Assembly (NCBI GenBank): GCA_938743325.2
Contig: OW568880.1
Location: forward strand, 310,001-374,000
Direction of reading: 5' to 3'
DNA: 64,000 nucleotides
Origin: Pycnococcus provasolii
Taxonomy: Eukaryota > Chlorophyta > Pseudoscourfieldiophyceae > Pseudoscourfieldiales > Pycnococcaceae
Shown here: piece by piece, positions 10,457 to 18,813 of the stretch
Position numbering within the stretch: position 1 is the first letter of the stretch
Layout of the letters: each line of letters starts with the position of its first letter
The notes under the pieces: model-generated
What the model saw: only the letters and a program-made list of their open reading frames with translations
The model's database searches: none
What the model was told of the DNA's origin: nothing
Program-made: the position numbers and the translations under genes

Positions 10457-11378
10457 GCAGCAGCAGGAGAGCTAGGTGTTTTGCTTAGCTAGCTGTTTTC
10501 GTTAGACTATGCTTTCCTTGTTGTTGTCGCAACACACACGCACGCGCGAGCAGGCGCGTGCCAGCACGGCTCGGCGAGGGGAGGCGTGCGTGCGCGCGGG
10601 GTTGTGTGAGTCACCGAGGGAAGTCGTCGTCGGTCGGGCGTGTAGGTCGGAGCACAGGTCGAAGTGTCGAACCAACCGGGCGTTGCCACCTGCGGGGTGA
10701 GGGGCCGAGGGACCGGGTGGGGGACTGGTCCTGCGACCGGGGTGGTCATTTTCTGGAAGCCCTCGGCTCGGCCCGTCGAAGAAAATCCTCCCCGTCCCCC
10801 CCCCCTCCCCGTCCTCCCCGTCCTCCCCGTCCCCTGTCCCCGTCCTCCCCGTCCCCCCACACTCGACCAGGTGGGCCTGCTTCGCCCCCCCTCCCTTACG
10901 CTCAGCTCTGTTTGTTCATTCTTCAATCTTCATCTCCCGCATCTACGTGAGGTGGTGGAGATTCATGAAGATGGTGAAGCGCTGAGCGGGCGCCTCACCA
11001 TCTGTTGCAGTGTGTGACGCGCGCGGAGATGTTTGGTGGTTTTTGGGAATAATAATTTTTTTCTTTTTTTTTTTTGTTTGAAAAGCGGCATGTGTTAACA
11101 ATCAAAAGGTGGGTAGAGGATGGTGAAAACCATCATAATACTTTCACGTCAAAATGGCCTTGTATGGGCCCGGTATTTACATATTATCTTTTTAAAAGAC
11201 TTCTATGTAACCGACGTTCCACACTCTCGTTCAAAAGAACTAAGAACTACGGTCCACGGGCACCTGTCGCACCGCTGCTTTACCTCTGGAACATACCACC
11301 CGTGGTATGTACTCTGTAGACTAAGAAATATACTGTACGAATCTTTACATTACACACAAACTATGGTGCCACAGCGTC
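10457..11378. other. Intergenic, low complexity with a hairpin
   Basis: This 922-bp spacer is upstream of the BAH-PHD gene and downstream of ALKBH6. It has a C-rich tract of CCCCGTCCTCC-type repeats at about 10795-10860, an imperfect hairpin at 10970-11002 and a T-rich run near 11057-11078. The Gly/Arg-rich minus frame across the C-rich tract is a composition artefact. No RNA gene was recognised. Confidence 0.5.
10970..11002. other. Imperfect hairpin
   Basis: The arms GATGGTGA and TCACCATC, followed by GCGC/GCGC, pair as 12 base pairs with one mismatch around a 7-base loop (TGAGCGG). It lies about 510 bp upstream of the BAH-PHD start. It may be a chance palindrome or part of an unrecognised transcript. 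Confidence 0.35.
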
Positions 11379-12137
11379 CTACTTCCGTAGACTTGCCCAA
11401 GCCATTGCGCCGCGCACGGCGCGAAACGTCAGACTGTACCTCGTGTTTGTGCGGCGCAACTCCAGATGACCGTCTTCTCGTTTCGCCAACGCACCTTTCA
11501 CCTCCTCATCGGTGCCGTTGAGTAGCGCATCGGACGCGACCACGTGAGCTTCCACGTCATCGATACCGTGCAGGTAATCGGTGTACGCCTTGCCGCGGAA
11601 GATGAGCAGCGAGCGAGGCATGAGCGCGACGTGCAGCGGTAGATTTTGTGTGCAGTCGTCGCCAAGCTTGCTCGTGAAGGTGATGACGGCGGGACTTTGC
11701 AAGCTGAGTATTGCGACTCCTGGTTGATAGCACGGCCCGTCTTCGTGAGGCATGACTCCCTGACCAGTCGTGTACTCGTTGACGAGAACGTGGTTTGGCT
11801 TTTGCATTTTCTTTCCCCAGAACTCCGTCGCGACTTGCGAGCAGCAGGTGGCTCCGACATGTTCTGCAGTTTTGGCGAGAAACGGCGGTAGCGGCTGCAC
11901 CCCTCCGATGACTGCTTTGAGTTTTGCGTCAACGTTTCCTCCCCACACCTGTATTCTCCTCGTCGACGTTTCCATTTGGTTCCATCGCGACGCCGGTTGG
12001 TCGGCGATGACGTTGAGCAGGTACGTCTCTTCGTCGTTCGATACGTAGTTAGGCACGTACGCGACGTCGTTCTCAGAAGTATGTGGTAGATGGATGAAGG
12101 TGATTTCACACGAGTTTACGGTTTGTGCAATCGTCAT
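11379..12137 (-). CDS. ALKBH6: ALKBH6-like 2-oxoglutarate/Fe(II) dioxygenase
   Basis: A 252-aa protein starting MTIAQTVNSCEITF; an in-frame ATG at 12209 would add 24 hydrophobic residues and is less likely. The AlkB-type fold is shown by NHVLVNEYTTGQGVMPHEDG, where the HxD pair (H and D of MPHEDGP) binds iron. It continues with the distal His in DYLHGIDD and the 2OG-binding Arg in TRYSLTFRAVR. The order and the sequences PNHVLVN and PRSLLIFRGKAYTDYLHGI are typical of ALKBH6, a nuclear/cytosolic nucleic-acid demethylase linked to tRNA binding and stress tolerance in plants. Length is close to the family norm. It is divergent from the gene at 12604. Confidence 0.87.
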   Translation of the reverse strand: MTIAQTVNSCEITFIHLPHTSENDVAYVPNYVSNDEETYLLNVIADQPASRWNQMETSTRRIQVWGGNVDAKLKAVIGGVQPLPPFLAKTAEHVGATCCSQVATEFWGKKMQKPNHVLVNEYTTGQGVMPHEDGPCYQPGVAILSLQSPAVITFTSKLGDDCTQNLPLHVALMPRSLLIFRGKAYTDYLHGIDDVEAHVVASDALLNGTDEEVKGALAKREDGHLELRRTNTRYSLTFRAVRGAMAWASLRK

Positions 12138-12603
12138 CCCTATTGCGCGAAACCAAAAAAGGAGTAAGAAGAAGACGCCATGGACAAAACCCAAACGGAT
12201 TCTAAACAAGTGGAAAATGAGACGTTTGAGACAGCAGGTGAAGACGGATCAGAATGAGCTTTGCCCCCCGAAGACGAACACAAGTCGAGATGTCGACCAC
12301 GAGGGGATCCCCAAACCAAAAATCTACCACTGATCACAAGAGTTTCCGGGTAGATTTTGCGCGGGGGACGAGGCCGTCGACGAATCAGGACGGAGAAATT
12401 GGGCGAGGAGCCAGAACAGAAAAAACAAGAGGGAGCGAGAACCAACGCATGAGTGCATCCCCAACAAAGCGCGTTTCCCCGTGTAAAGGAGCAGATGTTG
12501 CCCCCCCACGACGTGTCTTCGACGCCGGCCACAACCCTCCCCATCCTCTCCTCATCCGGACCATCCGGGAGATCGCACCTCCTACCTCGCTAGCTCGCGC
12601 ACC
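12138..12603. promoter_or_regulatory. Bidirectional intergenic region
   Basis: This spacer separates the divergent starts of ALKBH6 and the fusion protein at 12604, so it should hold both promoters. No TATA, telo-box or RNA gene was recognised. Confidence 0.4.
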
Positions 12604-14712
12604 ATGGGACGCGGCGGCGAGAACGCGCTGCTCAAAAACAACAGCCCGGGGGACAGAATAAACAACTCCATCAAGGTCAACGAGAACAACAACGTGGTGG
12701 ACGGTGAAAAAGCCAAAGAGACCGCGATGGGCCCGCTCGCGCGTAAACTGCGCGCGCGATTCCCAGACTGGTACGCGCTCGCGGACGAATTCACACTCTA
12801 CCACCAAAACTCCTTCAACGTTTTCCTGCACATGGTCACAACACCCGCGGGAATATGGGCCGCACTCGCGCTCATCACCAAGGCGGCGCACACGCTGGAC
12901 GCCAAAACGCTCAACTCGCCCAACTCCGTGCCTTTCGTCTTGATCATGCTCTACAACGCCATCCTCAAGCAGAAACTACCCAAGGATCTGTGGGTTATGA
13001 ACAGCATGGTCATGTTTGCGCTCGGAACGGCCGCCGCCGTGGCGCAGGCCGAGTACTCCTTCCTCGCGCTTGGCGTGACGCTTGCCGTCAGCTACTTTGG
13101 GCAGGATGTCGCGCACTGGCTCACGGGCGAGAAGACGTACGACAGCACGTACATGACCGCGGATGCGCGCGCCGCCAACGGAAGCGCGTCGTCGTCGTTC
13201 GCGTCCAAGTTCATGGAGCACACCGTTTACCTGATGCCGCTCGTGCTGCACTCCGCGTACCACTGCCCCGAACCCATCCTCCTCAGCTGGATGGTGCCGC
13301 GCAACTACGTCGTGTTCGCGAAGCTCACGTCCACCGACGAGAAGTCGCACCTGAAGCGCATCCGCGACTGGGCGCTCGCGCAGAACCCAAGGCTCGATGC
13401 CACCACGCACTGGTGGTTCGAGCGACCGAACGGCGCGCAGGTGGGAGTCGAGAACCAGGGATACGAGGTGTCTCCCGAGGTGAAGGAAAGCTTCGAGGAG
13501 ATCATGAAGGGTGACACGGTCATGGGCATGTTCACGAAGCGCTTTGACATGACGTCGTACGAGATTGCGCAGGTGCGCGGCATGAACGAGCTGTACGTCG
13601 CCGGGCCGCCGCTGACGAACAACAGCGACAAGGTGTTCGAGTCGAGCCACGTCGACGGGCCGTACCGCATCTTCCCGTTCTGCTACCTCTTCAGGTGCAT
13701 GCTTGCCACCACCGGCAACTCGCAGATTCGCACCAACTTCAACTTTGTCACGACGTACCCCGAGAACACCACGAAGTACACGCTCGCGGACGGCGATGTC
13801 GTCGGCTTCGACTTCAACCGTGAGATTCACTACATCGACAACGACCCGGATCCGAAGCGCGTGAACAAAGACCCGCGCGTCAACCTCAAGCTTCACTACG
13901 TCGTCTACCCGAAGTGCATGCGGCCTTTCGGCAAGCTTCTCGCATTCCTCACGACGCGCTACAACGTGAACGCACGCAACCTTTTCCTCAACACGATCCG
14001 CCCCAAGACGTGGAGGCATAAGTTCAACGCCAAGTACGTCGTGTTGTGGACAACCGAGGCGGTGTACCGCATCGAGCAGTTCGCCTCGTGGAGCAACGTC
14101 GCGTACGTCGCGCTCGCCAGCCTGCTGCCGCGCCTCCTGCTCGGCGCATCGAGCTCGTACCCGTGCTTCGTCGCGCTGACGAGCTTCGTGCACTACATCA
14201 TGTACATCTCCGTGTACTACCTGCGCGACGACGTCAGCTACGGCAGCTTCAAGCGCGACGTGATGTTCTTCAAGGTGATCGCGTACTGCCACCTCGTGTC
14301 ACAGTTCGCCTCCGCGGTCATGGCAAACGTCGCGACGACGGGGCACCCCGTGCTTTCGTACGCGATGATGGCGGTGGGATACGGCCTTGCAAGCTCCGCG
14401 GCGATGGCGCTGGGCGTTGACCGCACTTATTTTGGCAGCGAGCTGGGCCACTACCCACCGAAGTGGATTACGGCATTCCCGTACAGCCTGAAGATCCCGC
14501 ACCCGATGATTGTCGGAGGCATCATCGGCCTGAGCGGGTTCCAGATCTACGCGCCATTCCGCCTCGCCATTCCATGGCTCATTCCCGCGCACATTGCATT
14601 CTACATGCTTCACATGCTTCAGGAGCACTTCGACATCATCGCACCGAAGTCGAGGGGCATTGGTAAAACCGCCGCGAGCGCTTCTGTTACTGGTGAGAAG
14701 AAGGTGGCGTAG
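12604..14712 (+). CDS. Membrane fusion protein: DUF962/Mpo1-like + jelly-roll-like + PEMT-like
   Basis: A 702-aa single-exon protein. Residues ~50-240 resemble DUF962/Mpo1, the ER 2-hydroxy fatty acid dioxygenase: the signature YHQNSFNVFLHM (His67, His76), several membrane spans, and later His at GQDVAHWL (171) and MEHTVYL (206). Residues ~345-437 look like a double-stranded beta-helix oxygenase: HVDGPYR (His349, Asp351), GDVVGFDFNREIHYI (His409) and RVNLKLHYVVYP (Arg425), the layout of Asp/Asn beta-hydroxylases. Residues ~485-680 are hydrophobic and end with GVDRTYFGSELG and FPYSLKIPHPMIVGG, similar to phospholipid N-methyltransferase-type membrane enzymes. A role in ER lipid modification is inferred. 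The first domain is the best supported; the middle assignment is tentative. No signal peptide is evident. Confidence 0.75.
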   Translation: MGRGGENALLKNNSPGDRINNSIKVNENNNVVDGEKAKETAMGPLARKLRARFPDWYALADEFTLYHQNSFNVFLHMVTTPAGIWAALALITKAAHTLDAKTLNSPNSVPFVLIMLYNAILKQKLPKDLWVMNSMVMFALGTAAAVAQAEYSFLALGVTLAVSYFGQDVAHWLTGEKTYDSTYMTADARAANGSASSSFASKFMEHTVYLMPLVLHSAYHCPEPILLSWMVPRNYVVFAKLTSTDEKSHLKRIRDWALAQNPRLDATTHWWFERPNGAQVGVENQGYEVSPEVKESFEEIMKGDTVMGMFTKRFDMTSYEIAQVRGMNELYVAGPPLTNNSDKVFESSHVDGPYRIFPFCYLFRCMLATTGNSQIRTNFNFVTTYPENTTKYTLADGDVVGFDFNREIHYIDNDPDPKRVNKDPRVNLKLHYVVYPKCMRPFGKLLAFLTTRYNVNARNLFLNTIRPKTWRHKFNAKYVVLWTTEAVYRIEQFASWSNVAYVALASLLPRLLLGASSSYPCFVALTSFVHYIMYISVYYLRDDVSYGSFKRDVMFFKVIAYCHLVSQFASAVMANVATTGHPVLSYAMMAVGYGLASSAAMALGVDRTYFGSELGHYPPKWITAFPYSLKIPHPMIVGGIIGLSGFQIYAPFRLAIPWLIPAHIAFYMLHMLQEHFDIIAPKSRGIGKTAASASVTGEKKVA

Positions 14713-14882
14713 AACGACGAGAGGCGTCGATTTGGAACAAGGAGGATGACTACCAATTTTTTTTAGTGGAGAGAGACAGGTGAAAGAAAAAAGGATTTCG
14801 AACCAAGTTCGAACAAAAAAAAATGTAATTGGAGGAAATTTTGTTTTTCCAAAGACGAAAAATAACACATTTGTATTTAGAG

Positions 14883-17800
14883 TTAGTCGCGCGTCGCAAC
14901 GAACACCGCCGCGGTGCTCGGTGGCACCGACAGTGCGAAACCCACCTCGCCATGTCCTCGGGTGGGAAGAACGCGGCACTCGCGCGTAACGTCGTCCACA
15001 GAGCCCTGCAGCTCGGGGTGCACATTCAGCTGACGTCCGTCGCGCTTCCACGCGTCGAGAAGGTGCCCGAGCCGTCGAGGTGGCAGACGGAGCTCATCCA
15101 ACGTCGCCGTTGGTGGTGGTGACGCCGGATCCACCCCACATTTGTGCACGTACGTTTCCGCGCGAGCGTTCAACACCACCACGACCATCGCGTGGTGCGC
15201 ATCCAGCTGGCTCAGCTCCGGTGCCGCGCCGCGCTCGCCGCCATCCACGATGGCAAACACAACGACGCCATCCTCGAGGGGCGCGTCGAAGAACATGCGC
15301 GCCTGCACGTCCTCCTGAGTACGAAGGCGGAAGAGCGGCGATGACCTGCGAACGCGAAGCAGCTCTTGAAATGCCTCACTCGTCCGTCGGATCAGGTTCG
15401 CGTCCGGAGCAAGCGACGCGCGATTCGCCAGCAGAGGTCGAATCATGTCGTACTTCTCGGCATTCTTCTCCGCGGGTGGCAAGCCCACGCCAAAGTTGTT
15501 CCCGCTCATGTCCCAAAGCAGGCGGTTGAAGTGATCGCCGCTGTTGTAGCTGTCACGGTCCAGGCTCTTGCTGCGCAATATTTCGTCGCCGGCGTGGAAG
15601 AACGGGACGCCCTGCGCGTACGCCACGCAAGCGGAGCAGAAGATGGACCGTCTTGCAAACTCCTCGGGAGGTAGCAAGCCGCTCGACGTCGGCTCGTGAG
15701 GCGAGGCGCGCAGCTTCCACACGATCATGTCGAACAGCGTTTCGTTGTCGTGCGCGCTCACGTAATTGACCGTCTCGTCGGGGTTGCGCGCGTATCCGCA
15801 GTTGCTGCCAAGCCACGCCGCATCGCGTCCCATGGTGAACGTCTCCTTGGCATCCGTGGCACGGCACGAAGCCTTGAGAAACACCGAGTCGCGCAGATTC
15901 CCAGCCAGGCTGCACATGAGCCGCTCGGAGCTCTCGATGAGAACGCGCTGCTGCTCGTCGGGTGTGGTGCCCGCGGCGGTGTACTCGCTTGGGTCGGTAC
16001 CGAGCCCGGTGGCAAACCCTTGATCGCGTGGGTCGCCAAACGGACTTCCACCCACGACAGCCTCGCGGATGCGATCGTTGAACGACCCGATGCCGCTGGC
16101 GTGCAGGTTGAGCTGCCCGGCGTTCACACCGCGAGCGTTGCCAGCCACCTCGCCGAAGTCCCATCCTTCGCCGTACAGGTAGACGCGCGATCCGTCCACG
16201 CCGTGCTCTTGCACGTTGAGAGCATTGAGCGCGTCGCGCACCTTGTTCATCGTCCTCATCATGAGGTGTCCCATGAGGTCGAAGCGGAATCCGGACAGCT
16301 TGTACGTGCGAGCCCAGTGCACGACCGCGTCGACGATGAGGCGCTCGCACATGTAGTGCTCGCTCGCCGTGTTGTTCATGCACGTGCTGTTTTCGATGTC
16401 GCCGTCGCCATTGCGCCTGTAGTAGTAGCCCGGCACCACCTTGTCGAGCACGCTCGTGTGCGCGGTGCACCCCGCGGCGTAGGTGTGGTTGAACACGACG
16501 TCCGCGACGACGCCGAGTCCCAGGTTCGCCATGCTCGCGGTGACGCCTCGCATCTCACGCACGCGTGCCGCGCCGTCCGGATCCGTCGCGTAGCTTCCGT
16601 CCGGTGCGAGGAAGTGCACGGGATCGTACCCCCAGTTGTACGCGTCGTCGTTCGCGACGGACATTACGGCACCCTGCTGCATGTCGCTGTCCGGCGCGGC
16701 GTCGTGCGGCACGTGAGGCCACTGCCATCGTTCCTTGCGCTCATCCACGGATCCAAAGTCGTTGATGGGTAGCAGGTGCACGTGCGTCATTCCCGACTCC
16801 GCGAGACGCGCGAGGTGCGCGACGCCCTGGCTGCACTCCGCGTTGGGCGGCGCGGACGTCGACGGAGGGAGTGCGAACGCCGCGAACGTGCCGCGCATGT
16901 GTTCGGGAACGCACTGATCGCTCGCGCTGAAGTCTCGCACGTGCAGTTCGTAGATTGCCATGTCCGTGGGATGGTTGCAGTGCGGCGTCCTGACGGTGTC
17001 CCAGTGCGCGTTGTGCGGCATGGTTGACAGATCGTTCATCACGTCGATGACGTGCACGGAAAGCCCATTCGCACTCAAGCTGTGCGCGTACGGATCGGTG
17101 GCGGTGACGCTCTCGATGTGATTCGTCCACGGCACGAACACGCGCATTTCGTACACAAAGAACTTGTTGTACGCCTCGTCGCTCGGGATGTCGACGGACC
17201 ACGTCCCACTGTCGTCATCGCGTGTCAGCTCGTACAGTGCGCTTTGATCGTCGAAGCGCTTGTCCGGTGGCGAGTTGTAGAACCGCGCACTGACGTTCTG
17301 CGCGGTGGGTGCCCACAGCGTGAGTCGCGTGACACCAACCTGCGGGAACGTCACACCGAGCGGTCCGTCGTACGCGTACAGGCTGTCGAGCACGCCGGCT
17401 GTTTGTACACCCGTCGTGTACGTCGTGTGCTCGTCCGCCTGGATCGACACGGCGAGCTGGCAGGTGAGCAGGTACGCGGCCGCCTGCTTGTTTGCGACGA
17501 GGTTCAACGACGCGGTGTCAAGCTGGAAGGCGGCGTAGTGCGAGATGTGCGGGAATCGGTTGGCAATTTCGGGCGTGACGTTCCCCACGTGCGTGAGGCT
17601 GAACGACGCGTTGCCGTCAGCGTGAGGCAAGTTCACTTCGTTCGCCAAGCCTGCGTGTATTTGCGCGTCACGAGACGCATAGAGCGTGGCTGACTGTAGG
17701 TTTGCGCCCCCTCCGTGGTGCGAGATGAGCTCCGGAGGAACGGCGATGGTTTGGTGGTCGACGAAGAATGCGCGGCACTTGCCAAGACATTCCGGCCAAA

Positions 17801-18125
17801 CGCGTTCGCGAGGCGTCTGTTGTTTTTGCTGTTTGTGCGCTTCCGAGCTCTCCCCAGGGTGCTGCGACGAGAGCGACGAGGCGATTGCGGTTCTGAGTCG
17901 CGACGTCGTTTGGTGGTGGTGGAGGTAATGGTGGTGCATGTGGTGGTGGTGGTGCTTCGGCGGGCTGCTAATGGCAGCGTGCGTCATGCTGCCGTGAGTT
18001 GGTCTCATATGAGCGTGCATGGTGCCACTGCTGGTGTGCGTGTGCGTGTGCGTGTGGTGGTGCGGTGCTGCTGCGAGGAACCCAGCTGACATATGAATGT
18101 TGACAAGTGATGGTAGGGTGGTCAA
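14883..18125 (-). CDS. Pullulanase-type debranching enzyme (limit dextrinase), GH13
   Basis: A 1080-aa protein. The first ~100 residues are His-, Ser- and Thr-rich and probably include a plastid transit peptide; the exact Met is uncertain. Next come an N-terminal pullulanase domain, a CBM48 module (TRLTLWAPTAQNVSARFY), and the GH13 barrel with YNWGYDPVHF, region I DVVFNHT, region II GFRFDLMGH (nucleophile Asp), region III YLYGEGWDF (acid/base Glu) and region IV NYVSAHDNETLFD. A beta-sandwich C-domain ends the protein. The enzyme hydrolyses alpha-1,6 branches in starch and pullulan and works in starch synthesis and breakdown in the chloroplast. All catalytic motifs are intact. The long poly-His start is odd. 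Confidence 0.93.
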   Translation of the reverse strand: MTTLPSLVNIHMSAGFLAAAPHHHTHTHTHTSSGTMHAHMRPTHGSMTHAAISSPPKHHHHHMHHHYLHHHQTTSRLRTAIASSLSSQHPGESSEAHKQQKQQTPRERVWPECLGKCRAFFVDHQTIAVPPELISHHGGGANLQSATLYASRDAQIHAGLANEVNLPHADGNASFSLTHVGNVTPEIANRFPHISHYAAFQLDTASLNLVANKQAAAYLLTCQLAVSIQADEHTTYTTGVQTAGVLDSLYAYDGPLGVTFPQVGVTRLTLWAPTAQNVSARFYNSPPDKRFDDQSALYELTRDDDSGTWSVDIPSDEAYNKFFVYEMRVFVPWTNHIESVTATDPYAHSLSANGLSVHVIDVMNDLSTMPHNAHWDTVRTPHCNHPTDMAIYELHVRDFSASDQCVPEHMRGTFAAFALPPSTSAPPNAECSQGVAHLARLAESGMTHVHLLPINDFGSVDERKERWQWPHVPHDAAPDSDMQQGAVMSVANDDAYNWGYDPVHFLAPDGSYATDPDGAARVREMRGVTASMANLGLGVVADVVFNHTYAAGCTAHTSVLDKVVPGYYYRRNGDGDIENSTCMNNTASEHYMCERLIVDAVVHWARTYKLSGFRFDLMGHLMMRTMNKVRDALNALNVQEHGVDGSRVYLYGEGWDFGEVAGNARGVNAGQLNLHASGIGSFNDRIREAVVGGSPFGDPRDQGFATGLGTDPSEYTAAGTTPDEQQRVLIESSERLMCSLAGNLRDSVFLKASCRATDAKETFTMGRDAAWLGSNCGYARNPDETVNYVSAHDNETLFDMIVWKLRASPHEPTSSGLLPPEEFARRSIFCSACVAYAQGVPFFHAGDEILRSKSLDRDSYNSGDHFNRLLWDMSGNNFGVGLPPAEKNAEKYDMIRPLLANRASLAPDANLIRRTSEAFQELLRVRRSSPLFRLRTQEDVQARMFFDAPLEDGVVVFAIVDGGERGAAPELSQLDAHHAMVVVVLNARAETYVHKCGVDPASPPPTATLDELRLPPRRLGHLLDAWKRDGRQLNVHPELQGSVDDVTRECRVLPTRGHGEVGFALSVPPSTAAVFVATRD

Positions 18126-18813
18126 AGCAGACTCGGAGTCGGCGGAGCAGGGTGGCCCCCAAAAGGAAAGCAGGGTCCGCTCACCTCCTGTCCTGTCCGT
18201 CCCAGACTCCCGGGACGGGGAACAACAAACTCTGCGAGCAAATATCTAAAACCCGAACTAGCAAGGTACATACATGGGGACGAAATATGAATCTTCACAC
18301 ACCTTGGCACAGAGGGAACAAACCCCGAAACTTCAAAGTACGCGTGGAGAATTGGGTTTCGAAAGGAAACACCAGAAACCAGGAGGCAAAAAGGTACCGG
18401 GTACCTACCACTATAAAGGATCAGGTACAAAACGGGGATCCGTCATTGGATGAAACCAAATGGTTGAGTCGAGTTCTGAGTCGAATTCCCGCCCCCGGCA
18501 TCCCGGGGAAAACTCCAACAGCTCTTTTCAAACCACTGGAACAGGTTTCCTTTTCCGCCTCCTCTTTTGTGTTTCTTTTCAAAGAAACAGCCTCACCTCA
18601 CCACCACCTTAAGCAGGATTCGGTTACAACCTCTCCGTGTGTGTGTGTTGTGTGTTGTTAACCTGCTGGGCCTGCTTCCTTCGTCTTATATTCGAGTGAA
18701 CTAACATCCCTTGTTAGTTTCTCGGCTCTCTGCTCTCCCTCCTCGTACCATTCGCGCGTGTGTGTCATTCATTCTTCATTCGCCATAACATAACATAGTC
18801 CAAGAAGCAAGCA
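18126..18813. promoter_or_regulatory. Bidirectional intergenic region
   Basis: This 688-bp spacer lies between the divergent pullulanase and dynamin genes. It holds AACCCCGAA at 18321-18329, the palindrome GGTACCGGGTACC near 18391, a TATA-like ACTATAAAGG near 18410 and GGGGATCCGTC at 18434-18444. No coding frame of good composition is present. Confidence 0.45.

Noticed and set aside
10507-10926. Gly/Arg-rich minus frame
   Set aside because: It arises from the CCCCGTCCTCC low-complexity tract and has no homologous domain.
12976-14292. Minus-strand frame (438 codons) opposite the fusion protein
   Set aside because: Same shadow effect; no start context or domain.
15696-16772. Plus-strand frame (358 codons) opposite pullulanase
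   Set aside because: A shadow frame of a gene with all catalytic motifs; composition is His/Arg/Val-rich and unlike host proteins.
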